DNA from: Cryomorphaceae bacterium
GTDB lineage: Bacteria; Bacteroidota; Bacteroidia; Flavobacteriales; Schleiferiaceae
Length of the DNA: 64,000 bases
Assembly (NCBI GenBank): GCA_003566715.1
Contig: PXCF01000135.1
Span: forward strand, 26,112-90,111
Direction of reading: 5' to 3'
A model generated the notes under the pieces. The model saw only the letters and a program-made list of their open reading frames with translations. It did no database searches and was not told the origin of the DNA. Below, in pieces: positions 1-9,079 of the stretch (positions are counted from its first letter, which is position 1; each line of letters opens with the position of its first letter). Both the position numbers and the translations under genes were made by a program.

Positions 1-2
1 AT

Positions 3-797
3 GGCAGCACAGTTGAATACAGCACCCTTGTCGATAGATTGAAAGACGCTCAAATCGTCTTATTTGGTGAACTTCACGGAATAGAAGCCACGCATGAACT
101 AGAGCAAAATATAGCGAAATCACTTTTTAATGCCAAAGGTGATAAACTTATTCTCGGTGGTGAAATGTGGGAATTTGACCAGCAAGTCATTGTCAATGAA
201 TACAAAAACAAACTGATCAATCACAAACAATTTGTAGCCGATGCGCGCTTATGGCCCAATTACAGCAAAGATTACCGTGGTTTTATCGACGTTGCTCGTG
301 AGAACAACCTTGACTTTATTGCCACCAACATACCTCGCCGTTACGCCTCTGTGGTTTATCACAATGGCCCCGACGCTCTATTGAAATTTGAAAAGTCAAC
401 GCGTAAGTCTTTACCCAAACTTCCTTTTACATTTGACAAAGACTTGCCCATTTACGCTGATATAGCCGAGCAAGTAGGTGGGCATGGCAGTGAAAACTTG
501 GCTGCCGCTCAAGCCATTAAAGACGCCACTATGGCCAAGTATATTTTGGACAACACAAAAAAGAAAAACCTGTTTTTTCATATTCACGGAGAGTATCATT
601 CCAAAGAATTTCAAGGTATTTACAATTACATCAAACAAGAAAAAGGCAAATGGGACGTGGTAAGCATCAGCTCTGTCATGCAAGAAGAGATAGACAAACT
701 TGAAGATGATCATTATGCTCGTGCCGATTTCATTTTTGTTGTAAAAGCCATAAAAGAAGACAGCACCATCGAAAGTGAGGAACCCTCAGAAGAATAA
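3..797 (+). CDS. ChaN family lipoprotein / DUF399-like protein (5' end outside window)
   Basis: Reading frame is open upstream of the supplied TTG start (GSTVEYSTLVDRLKDAQIVLFGELHG); motif IVLFGELHG and 'GGEMWEFDQQ' match the ChaN-like family. Confidence 0.85.
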   Translation, partial: GSTVEYSTLVDRLKDAQIVLFGELHGIEATHELEQNIAKSLFNAKGDKLILGGEMWEFDQQVIVNEYKNKLINHKQFVADARLWPNYSKDYRGFIDVARENNLDFIATNIPRRYASVVYHNGPDALLKFEKSTRKSLPKLPFTFDKDLPIYADIAEQVGGHGSENLAAAQAIKDATMAKYILDNTKKKNLFFHIHGEYHSKEFQGIYNYIKQEKGKWDVVSISSVMQEEIDKLEDDHYARADFIFVVKAIKEDSTIESEEPSEE

Positions 798-800
798 TCT

Positions 801-1895
801 ATGAAACTTGTCGATATAATTGATGCCCTAGAACAATGGGCACCAAAGAACCTTCAGGAAAGTTACGACAACAGTGGACTGCAAATTGGCAGTCGCAATA
901 AAAGCGTTAAAAAAGCACTGTTCACGCTCGATGTTACGCCGGAAGTTGTAGAAGAAGCAAAAAACAAGGGCTGCGACCTCATCATTGCACATCACCCACT
1001 CATTTTTAAGCCGCTAAAAAAATTGACCGAGTCCAACTTAGTTGAAAAATGTGTGTCACTCTTAATCAAAAACGACATTGCTCTGTACACCATCCACACC
1101 AATTTAGATAATATAGATACCGGTGTTAATTACGAAATAGCACAGCAGTTAGGTATTGACTCGCCAAAAATCCTACAACCCGGAAAATCAAAACTCAACA
1201 AGCTGGTCGTGTTTGTTCCGGTAAAAGATACAGATACAGTGGCTGACGCGATGTTTAAAAATGGTGCAGGTCATATTGGCAAGTACAGCGAATGCAGTTT
1301 TCAGTCGAATGGAACCGGAACATTTAAGCCCAACGAGGACGCCAACCCTCATGTAGGCAAAAGAGGGAAAAGACATTTAGAAAGTGAAACAAAATTAGAA
1401 GTCATAGTTCCCGACTACAAAGTATCATCGGTTATCAAAGCAATGAAGCAAGCCCATCCTTATGAGGAAGTTGCTTATGATGTCTTAGTTCTGGACAATA
1501 CATTTGAGCGCATTGGTTCCGGAATGATTGGTGATTTACGCGAACCCATGGATGCTACGGCATTTTTAGATAAGTTAAAGGAAACGTTTAACTGTGGAGT
1601 GGTTAAATACACCCGTAACGGACCAAAATTGATCAAACACGTGGCTTTTTGTGGGGGCTCCGGAAGTTTTCTCATCCATGCTGCGAAACAAGCAGGTGCG
1701 GACATATTTATTACCGGAGATGTCACTTATCACAGCTTCTTTGACGCCACCGAAACCTTTATGATTGCAGACATTGGACATTACGAAAGTGAGCAATTTA
1801 CCTCCCAACATTTAATGCGGTATATAAACAAAAAATTCCCTACTTTTGCCACACTTTTGACGACCGTTCAAACAAACCCCGTAAATACCCATTAA
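801..1895 (+). CDS. Nif3-like dinuclear metal center protein (YbgI/YqfO type)
   Basis: 364 aa; 'DNSGLQIG', 'IIAHHPLIFKPLK', 'TIHTNLDN', 'ITGDVTYHSFFDA' Nif3 motifs. Confidence 0.93.
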   Translation: MKLVDIIDALEQWAPKNLQESYDNSGLQIGSRNKSVKKALFTLDVTPEVVEEAKNKGCDLIIAHHPLIFKPLKKLTESNLVEKCVSLLIKNDIALYTIHTNLDNIDTGVNYEIAQQLGIDSPKILQPGKSKLNKLVVFVPVKDTDTVADAMFKNGAGHIGKYSECSFQSNGTGTFKPNEDANPHVGKRGKRHLESETKLEVIVPDYKVSSVIKAMKQAHPYEEVAYDVLVLDNTFERIGSGMIGDLREPMDATAFLDKLKETFNCGVVKYTRNGPKLIKHVAFCGGSGSFLIHAAKQAGADIFITGDVTYHSFFDATETFMIADIGHYESEQFTSQHLMRYINKKFPTFATLLTTVQTNPVNTH

Positions 1896-1897
1896 CT

Positions 1898-2671
1898 ATG
1901 GCTAAAGAAGTCACCACAGAAGATAAACTACGCGCATTATACGATTTACAAATAATTCACTCACGCATCGATGAACTTCGCTCTGTTAGGGGCGAATTGC
2001 CACTTGAAGTCGAAGATTTGGAAGATGAGATTGCCGGTTTGGAAACCCGTCTTAACAAAACCAAAGCGGAATTGAACGACATCAAAAACGACATTTCGGA
2101 CAAAGAGAACTTAATTGCCGATTGCCGTGAAAAAATTACTAAGTATGAAGAGCAACAAAAGAACGTGCGTAACAACCGTGAATTTGAAGCCCTCAACAAG
2201 GAAATAGAATTTCAGCAATTGGAAATTCAATTGGCAGAGAAGCGCATTCGTGAATTTGGTGCGCGAATAGATGCCAAAGAAGAAGTCATCTCCGGGATTG
2301 AGAAAAAATTGGAAGAGCGCAGCTCCCACTTGGGTTTCAAAAAATCAGAGTTAGAAGGCATTCTCAAGGAAACACAAAAAGAAGAAGAGCTATTAAATAA
2401 AAAGGCTTCAGAGTTTGAAAAAAACATTGAAGCCCGTTTATTGGAAGCCTATAAGCGCATCAGACATCGTGCGAAAAACGGCTTGGCTGTTGTACCCATT
2501 GAGCGCGGTGCATCTGCCGGTTCATTCTTTACCATTCCTCCTCAAAGACAAATGGAGGTCGCGGCAAGAAAACGCATCATAACCGATGAGCACTCTGGAC
2601 GTTTTCTGGTTGATGCCGAATTGGCGCGCGAAGAAGAAGAAAAAATCAATGGTCTTATAGCCAAGGCATAA
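1898..2671 (+). CDS. Coiled-coil protein of the C4-type zinc ribbon (CT398-like) family; zinc-ligand cysteines absent
   Basis: 257 aa, long coiled coil then 'RGASAGSFFTIPPQRQ...IITDEHSGRFLVD', colinear with the family pattern RGACGGCF..IPPQ..CEYCGRILVD. Confidence 0.85.
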   Translation: MAKEVTTEDKLRALYDLQIIHSRIDELRSVRGELPLEVEDLEDEIAGLETRLNKTKAELNDIKNDISDKENLIADCREKITKYEEQQKNVRNNREFEALNKEIEFQQLEIQLAEKRIREFGARIDAKEEVISGIEKKLEERSSHLGFKKSELEGILKETQKEEELLNKKASEFEKNIEARLLEAYKRIRHRAKNGLAVVPIERGASAGSFFTIPPQRQMEVAARKRIITDEHSGRFLVDAELAREEEEKINGLIAKA

Positions 2672-2678
2672 TTTAAAC

Positions 2679-4151
2679 ATGATTTTTGTAAGGTATATAA
2701 CGAATAAAAGGACAGCCCTATGGTTGTCCTTTTTTGTTTTATTGACGTCGCCTCAGAGCCTCAGAGCCCAGTACTCGAGCACATTTAGTGAGGCATATCT
2801 CAGCATCTGGTCGTTAAAACTCGAAGCGGCGCGCGCACATCAAAAGCTTACCGCCAACGAAAAACTATACATCCATGCTTTAGCGGACTTCATGGAAGCG
2901 TATACCTCTGATAGAGAGTCGCTTGCTGAAAGTAAGGCAAAAAGCATGGCCAAGCATATTTCTGAGCTTGAACGCTCAAAAAATGAGCAAGCACTTATAT
3001 TTGCCGCTGAGCTTTATATGCTAAAAGCTGCGCTTCGTGCCAAGCACAACAGTCGCGTTGGTGCAGGTTGGGATTTTTGGAAGGGATATCGCCTGGCAAA
3101 ACTCAACACACAAAAAAACCCCAACCATCCCCAAAACATGCTTCATTGGGGCATCATTGAGTGTGGCATTGGCAGCATGCCGGAAGACCTTCAACGATAC
3201 CTTTCCTGGCTCGGATTTAGCGGTGATCTAGACAATGGGCTTTCTCTGCTCTACGATGCCCATGTAGCATCCAAAAGTAAAACTGCATTTAAACACCTGC
3301 AAATTATCACAGGTATGGCATTTGTTTCGTCGGAAGTACAACTCAACAACAACAAACAAATCCGACTGGAAAAACTGGGACTTAACCCCAGCGAATCGCC
3401 CATTATGTGTGTGGTTGAGGCAAAAATTCTCTTCGACCAAAATAAAGCGCAAACAGCGTTTGACTTGTTGGACAATAGAAAAGTCTACACCGAAGAATAC
3501 CCTTTCCCCTACCTCTCATATTTAAAAGGAAGGATTGCTGTAACCATTGAACACAAAGATGCAGCGAATATTCTTAAGCGTTTTTTAGAGGAATCCGAAG
3601 GGTCTTTTTTTGTAGCCTCTGCGCATCGGTACCTATGGTGGTATTATCACTTAAACAACAACCCGCAAAAAGCTTCGTTCCACCGACAACAAATTTCCAA
3701 TGTTGAAACAAAGAAAACCGGTGCCGATGAACTGGCAGCTTACGAAGCAAACTTTCCACTCAATACCCATTTACTTCGAGCTAGACTTCTTTTTGATCAA
3801 GGAAAGTTCAAGCAATGTTTAACCCACATCACTTCCAAGCTTTCCGACGATGTTTGCAATAACAATCGCGAAAAAGGTGAGTACTTTTATCGGATGGGAA
3901 GATGCCACCAAAGCTTAAATCAACCTCAAGAAGCCATCAAGCGACTAGATCAAAGCATCGGTTTTTACGGCGATATGGAAACCTTTGAACGCGCCAATGC
4001 ACTCCTTCAAGCGGCAATGCTCTACGAAGCGCGCAAGGAGTGTGGAGTTGCTTCCGACTATTTCAAACAAGTTTTGTCATTTTCAAGTTATCCCTTTTAC
4101 GAAGGCATTCACCAAAAAGCCAAATCTGGTTTAAAAAGATGTAAATCATAA
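2679..4151 (+). CDS. Secreted tetratricopeptide-repeat protein
   Basis: 490 aa with N-terminal signal peptide (LWLSFFVLLTSPQSLRA) and TPR-like helical repeats (YFYRMGRCHQSLNQPQEAIKRLDQSI). Confidence 0.7.
   Translation: MIFVRYITNKRTALWLSFFVLLTSPQSLRAQYSSTFSEAYLSIWSLKLEAARAHQKLTANEKLYIHALADFMEAYTSDRESLAESKAKSMAKHISELERSKNEQALIFAAELYMLKAALRAKHNSRVGAGWDFWKGYRLAKLNTQKNPNHPQNMLHWGIIECGIGSMPEDLQRYLSWLGFSGDLDNGLSLLYDAHVASKSKTAFKHLQIITGMAFVSSEVQLNNNKQIRLEKLGLNPSESPIMCVVEAKILFDQNKAQTAFDLLDNRKVYTEEYPFPYLSYLKGRIAVTIEHKDAANILKRFLEESEGSFFVASAHRYLWWYYHLNNNPQKASFHRQQISNVETKKTGADELAAYEANFPLNTHLLRARLLFDQGKFKQCLTHITSKLSDDVCNNNREKGEYFYRMGRCHQSLNQPQEAIKRLDQSIGFYGDMETFERANALLQAAMLYEARKECGVASDYFKQVLSFSSYPFYEGIHQKAKSGLKRCKS
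2706..2735 (+). terminator. Intrinsic terminator-like hairpin overlapping the signal-peptide codons of the TPR gene
   Basis: AAAAGGACAGCC-ctat-GGTTGTCCTTTTTT; 10-bp stem with one G-T pair followed by a T-run. Confidence 0.6.
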
Positions 4152-4154
4152 TTC

Positions 4155-6161
4155 ATGGAACACCCGGACTTTTCCTTTCTCAATGATCTGGTTATTATTT
4201 TAGGATTGGCTGCAGTTGTTAGCCTTGTTTTTAAGCGCTTTAAAGCACCTACCATCATTGGTTTTTTGATTACCGGGATTGCCTTTGGTCCAGCGGGTAT
4301 AGGATTGGTAAGTGCATCTGAAGGCGTAGAGACCCTTGCTGAAGTGGGCGTGATTCTTCTGCTCTTTATCATTGGGCTGGAGTTTTCGTTAAAAAGTTTG
4401 GCAGCCATTCGCAAGAGTGTTTTTGTTGGTGGAGGGCTTCAGGTGGGTATCACCATAACACTGGTGACAATTATCTTCATACTTTTAGGAAAACCATCCA
4501 ACCATGCAGTATTCGCTGGATTCCTTATAGCACTTAGCTCCACCGCTATTGTCCTTAAACTTTTGCAAGAAAAAGGCGAAATCCACTCACCTCAAGGTAA
4601 AATGGCTTTGGCTATTCTTATTTTTCAGGACATCATTGTGGTGCCCATGATGCTGTTTGCACCCATTCTCGCAGGCGAAGCAGATTCTCCACTAAAGGAT
4701 TTAAGTTTTTTGCTGCTAAAGGTGGTTTTGTTGGTAGGGGCTGTTCTCTTTTTAGCCCGTTACGTATTTCCACGCATTCTTTTTGAGGTTGCAAAAACCC
4801 GAAGTCAGGAGTTGTTCATACTGGTTATCTTAGTTACCTGCTTTGCCGTGGCAGGTATTAGCGCTGAGTTAGGGCTGTCGCTTGCATTAGGGGCCTTTTT
4901 AGCGGGACTGATTATTTCTGAATCAGAGTACAGTCATCAAGCCATTGCCCAGGCCATCCCCTTCAGAGAAATTTTCATGAGTGTGTTCTTTATCTCCATC
5001 GGCATGTTGGTGGATTTGACATTCTTTTTCCTAAATGCACACTGGATTATTCTTCTTACTTTGGGCGTTTTCTTAGTCAAAACATCAATCGTTGCGTTCG
5101 TTGTGTACCTCTTAAAATATCCGGTAAGAACGGCCATTCTCACCGGATTGTCACTGTTTCAAGTTGGAGAATTTTCATTTATCCTTGCTAAAGTAGGCAT
5201 CAACTTCGAACTACTTGACGACAACACCTACCAATACTTTCTCGCGATGAGTATTTTAAGCATGGGTATTACGCCTTTGGTGCTGAATAAGAGAGAGCGA
5301 ATTTGTCAGCTGTTTGAAAAAACCGGCATCCCCAAACGTGCTGAATCTGCTCGTCGCTCGAGTAATGGCAATGAAGAACTCAATGAGGCTGCGCTACAGG
5401 ATCACATTATAATTATTGGATATGGCATCAATGGCAAAAACGTCAGTAAAGCTGCAGAATTTTCTAAGATACCTTATTTGGTTGTAGAAATGAATCCACA
5501 AACCGTCAAAACTGAAAGAGAAAAAGGCGTGCCCATACTATTTGGAGATGCCGCTCATCCGCATATCTTAGAACACGCAAACTTTGCAAAAGCTAAAGTC
5601 ATTGTGGTGGCCATATCCGACCCGCAATCAACCAGACAAATCATTACCAATATCCGCCAATACAATCAACGCGTTCACTTAATTGTGCGCACGCGGTTTG
5701 TCAAAGAAATTGAAGAGAACATTCGCTTAGGCGCGGACGACGTTATTCCCGAGGAGTTTGAAACCTCCATTGAAATTTTCACCCGTGTATTACACAAGTT
5801 TATGGTGCCCATTCAGGAAATTGAACGGTTTACCGAGGCCATACGTGGTGACAACTACAAAATGCTACGACCGGACAATAGCAAACAACACCTACCAGAA
5901 TTGCATATACCAGAGTTTAACATCGCCTCTATCCTGGCAGAAAGAGCTAAACCTTTGTTTGGCGGACAAGGGTTGGCCAAAAGTGGACTACGCGATAAAT
6001 TTGGGGTTCAATTATTGGCCATAAAGCGCGGTGATGAATATATTTACAACCTCCACGGAGAAACCGTTATAGAAAACGAGGACGTATTGTACGTAGCCGG
6101 AAAAAAAGACAATATTCAAGCTCTTTATAGAGAGTTGCGTATTGACAAAGGATATGAATAA
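4155..6161 (+). CDS. CPA2-family monovalent cation:proton antiporter with TrkA-N and TrkA-C domains (KefB/YbaL-like)
   Basis: 668 aa; multi-TM Na/H exchanger domain, 'HIIIIGYGINGKNVSKAAE' Rossmann TrkA-N, C-terminal RCK_C. Confidence 0.93.
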   Translation: MEHPDFSFLNDLVIILGLAAVVSLVFKRFKAPTIIGFLITGIAFGPAGIGLVSASEGVETLAEVGVILLLFIIGLEFSLKSLAAIRKSVFVGGGLQVGITITLVTIIFILLGKPSNHAVFAGFLIALSSTAIVLKLLQEKGEIHSPQGKMALAILIFQDIIVVPMMLFAPILAGEADSPLKDLSFLLLKVVLLVGAVLFLARYVFPRILFEVAKTRSQELFILVILVTCFAVAGISAELGLSLALGAFLAGLIISESEYSHQAIAQAIPFREIFMSVFFISIGMLVDLTFFFLNAHWIILLTLGVFLVKTSIVAFVVYLLKYPVRTAILTGLSLFQVGEFSFILAKVGINFELLDDNTYQYFLAMSILSMGITPLVLNKRERICQLFEKTGIPKRAESARRSSNGNEELNEAALQDHIIIIGYGINGKNVSKAAEFSKIPYLVVEMNPQTVKTEREKGVPILFGDAAHPHILEHANFAKAKVIVVAISDPQSTRQIITNIRQYNQRVHLIVRTRFVKEIEENIRLGADDVIPEEFETSIEIFTRVLHKFMVPIQEIERFTEAIRGDNYKMLRPDNSKQHLPELHIPEFNIASILAERAKPLFGGQGLAKSGLRDKFGVQLLAIKRGDEYIYNLHGETVIENEDVLYVAGKKDNIQALYRELRIDKGYE

Positions 6162-6234
6162 TAAGTTTCTTGGTCGCACTAACTTTACCAACTAAACGTA
6201 ATTCGTTTATTTAACCATCATTAAAAAAACACGA

Positions 6235-8400
6235 ATGAATAAGCATTTTTTCATACTAGTATTAACCGTATTAGCAACACTCAATGGTGTTGCCCAAGAA
6301 AAAAAAGCCGTTTCTGTTAACGATATTTGGGGGAATTATCAATTCTACACCCAAGGCGTCAGTGGATTGCGCTCAATGGCCGATGGTGAGCATTTTACCA
6401 CCAAAAAAAATGCAGCTGGCCAAACGCTCGTTCTTAAACACAGCTACAAAACTGGGAAAGTCGTGGATACCATATTCAGCACTTCTCAATTAGAAGACAA
6501 TGTTTCCTTCGACAATTATGCTGTGAGCTCCGACGAGCGCTTTATTATCCTTTTTAGCGAAACCGAAGGTATTTATCGCTACAGCAGCAAGAGCATTGTG
6601 AGAGCCGTTGATTTAAACACCAACAACAGCTACCTCATAAGCAAGAACAAAATTCAACTCCCAGTGGTTTCTCCGGATGCCAAGTATGTTTCTTATGTTT
6701 ACAAGAACAACCTTTATTTGTACAACTTAGAAAATAAGTCAGTAAAGGCACTTACCGACGACGGGGAGCACAACAAAATCATTTATGGGGCTACAGACTG
6801 GGTTTATGAAGAAGAGTTTCAGTTTGACCGCGCATATGAGTGGTCTCCCGACGGAAAATACCTGGCCTATTACCGATTTGACGAAACAGATGTACCCGAG
6901 TTTTCGATGGACGTTTACGGCGATGGCTTATACCCCACCCAAGATCGATTTAAGTATCCCAAAGCCGGTGAAGTAAATGCCGAAGTGAGCATTTTCACTT
7001 ACAACCCGGAAAGCAACACCCATAAACCGATTACCATTGAAAACCAGCCGGAATACATAGGCCGCATCAAGTGGAGAAGCAAGGATGATTTAGCGCTTTT
7101 TTCTCTCAATCGTCACCAAAATGAGCTTATTATCTTTAATCACAACGTAAAGACCAATAAAACAGAACAATGGTATAAAGAAACCGACGAAGCATTTGTA
7201 GAAATGGACGACAACCAATTTTTCTTATCCAATGGAGAGTTTATTCGCTTGAGTGGAAAAGACGGTTATTATCACCTTTATCACATCAATAATAGAGGCA
7301 ACGAAAAACAAATTACTTCCGGCACTTGGGACATTACCGAACTATATGGCTATAATCCCTCCAGCAAACGATTGTACTTTCAAGCGGCCAAAGACAATCC
7401 AACCGAGCGGGGCATTTACTCCATTAAACTCAATGGGAGATCCTTAAAAACCCTGCATAACGAACGTGGCTGGAACAGCGCTGAGTTCAGTGAGCAATGC
7501 AAGTACTTCATCAACAACCACAGCACCACAGCACGAGTTAACCGTCACGATTTATACGACGAAAACGGCAATCACATACGCAACCTGCAAGACAACAAAC
7601 CTGTCCAAGATCGCATCGACAACCGTTTTAAATTAAGCACAACCGAATTCTTCACCTTTACCACTGAAGAATCTGTTGATCTAAACGGATACATGATCAA
7701 GCCATTGGATTTTGACGAAAGTAAAAAGTACCCCGTGTTGATGTTTGTCTATGGTGGTCCGGGGTCACAAACCGTAAAAAACAGCTTCGACGGATTCAAT
7801 CATTTTTGGTATCAACACTTAGCGTCCAAAGGATACATTATCGTATCCGTTGACAATCGCGGTACCGGGGCTAGAGGACGAGACTTCAAAAAAGTTACTT
7901 ATCAGCAGTTGGGTCATTACGAGTTAATCGACCAAATGGAGACGGCACGTTGGCTTGGCAAACAAAGTTACGTTGACCCATACCGCATTGGTATTTGGGG
8001 ATGGAGCTATGGAGGTTATATGTCGTCATTGGCGATTACCCGCGCGGCCGACTTATTTTCAACGGCCATAGCTGTTGCTCCCGTAACCACATGGCGATAT
8101 TACAACACCATTTACACCGAGAGATACATGCGAACGCCGCAGGAAAACCCGGGAGGTTACGACGACAATTCTCCGGTTAATTACGCAAAAAAATTAAAAG
8201 GTAAGTACCTTTTGATTCACGGAACTGCAGACGATAATGTGCACGTACAAAATGCCATGCAAATGATCAATGCATTAATTGACCAAAATGTACCGTTCGA
8301 GCAGTTTATGTATCCAGACAGAAATCACGGTATATACGGTGGCAATACGCGGTTACACCTATATAATATGATGACAAAGTTCATTGAAGAAAATCTTTAA
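6235..8400 (+). CDS. S9 family peptidase (dipeptidyl-peptidase IV-like)
   Basis: 721 aa; DPP-IV N-terminal propeller, catalytic 'GIWGWSYGGYMS', 'HGTADDNVHVQNA', 'YPDRNHGI'. Confidence 0.95.
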   Translation: MNKHFFILVLTVLATLNGVAQEKKAVSVNDIWGNYQFYTQGVSGLRSMADGEHFTTKKNAAGQTLVLKHSYKTGKVVDTIFSTSQLEDNVSFDNYAVSSDERFIILFSETEGIYRYSSKSIVRAVDLNTNNSYLISKNKIQLPVVSPDAKYVSYVYKNNLYLYNLENKSVKALTDDGEHNKIIYGATDWVYEEEFQFDRAYEWSPDGKYLAYYRFDETDVPEFSMDVYGDGLYPTQDRFKYPKAGEVNAEVSIFTYNPESNTHKPITIENQPEYIGRIKWRSKDDLALFSLNRHQNELIIFNHNVKTNKTEQWYKETDEAFVEMDDNQFFLSNGEFIRLSGKDGYYHLYHINNRGNEKQITSGTWDITELYGYNPSSKRLYFQAAKDNPTERGIYSIKLNGRSLKTLHNERGWNSAEFSEQCKYFINNHSTTARVNRHDLYDENGNHIRNLQDNKPVQDRIDNRFKLSTTEFFTFTTEESVDLNGYMIKPLDFDESKKYPVLMFVYGGPGSQTVKNSFDGFNHFWYQHLASKGYIIVSVDNRGTGARGRDFKKVTYQQLGHYELIDQMETARWLGKQSYVDPYRIGIWGWSYGGYMSSLAITRAADLFSTAIAVAPVTTWRYYNTIYTERYMRTPQENPGGYDDNSPVNYAKKLKGKYLLIHGTADDNVHVQNAMQMINALIDQNVPFEQFMYPDRNHGIYGGNTRLHLYNMMTKFIEENL

Positions 8401-8457
8401 TGATTGTTATTTCAATCTTAACGTTATATTTGCACTTAATCTTAAACTAAACCCATC

Positions 8458-9006
8458 ATGAAAAAAATTCTTTTAGCCGGACTAACCATCTTCAGCCTCG
8501 CTATCATGCCTTCTTGTTCTAGTGACGACGATGATAATGGCAGTTCCGTACACCCCATTGTTGGCACTTGGAACTTAGATGTATTTGATGCTTCAGGAGA
8601 TGGCATGTTAGATCTAGGATTTGCGTCTGTACCTTACGATATAAGCCAGAAAAAAGTTGGTGGATCCGGCACATTACAGTTTAGTGAAAACCCCAACAAA
8701 ATTGTTGGTAATGGCACCATTGAAATGGAGACTGAGTTTGATATAGAATTACCTATTGTAGGTCCTGTCAATGATTCATACACCGAAAGTGAAGACCTAG
8801 GAGAGTCGTTTGCCGATGCTACTTACCAAATTCTAGAAGGCAATAAAATTCGCATCACCATAGATGGTGAAAGTCAAACATTGGATTATGCATTCAGTGG
8901 AAATGAAGTAACACTTTCCGGAAAATCTTTCATTAGAGAAGAAAATCCCGCCGGAGGTGCTGACTTAGAGTTTGAAGTTGACGTCATGATTAAATTATCC
9001 AAATAA
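8458..9006 (+). CDS. Lipocalin-like lipoprotein
   Basis: 182 aa; lipobox-like AIMPSCSSDDDD, 'IVGTWNLDV' lipocalin-like start; TATATTTG promoter element upstream. Confidence 0.7.
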   Translation: MKKILLAGLTIFSLAIMPSCSSDDDDNGSSVHPIVGTWNLDVFDASGDGMLDLGFASVPYDISQKKVGGSGTLQFSENPNKIVGNGTIEMETEFDIELPIVGPVNDSYTESEDLGESFADATYQILEGNKIRITIDGESQTLDYAFSGNEVTLSGKSFIREENPAGGADLEFEVDVMIKLSK

Positions 9007-9035
9007 TCATTTCACAGCTTAGTGATCATATTTTG

Positions 9036-9065
9036 AAGCCCGGTTTTTACCGGGCTTTGTTTATT
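9036..9065 (+). terminator. Intrinsic terminator
   Basis: AAGCCCGGT-tttt-ACCGGGCTT followed by TGTTTATTT. Confidence 0.8.
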
Positions 9066-9079
9066 TATACACCTTACAT

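Noticed and set aside
411-713. Minus-strand 100-aa ORF inside ChaN-like gene
   Set aside because: Antisense to a clear conserved CDS; no recognisable domain.
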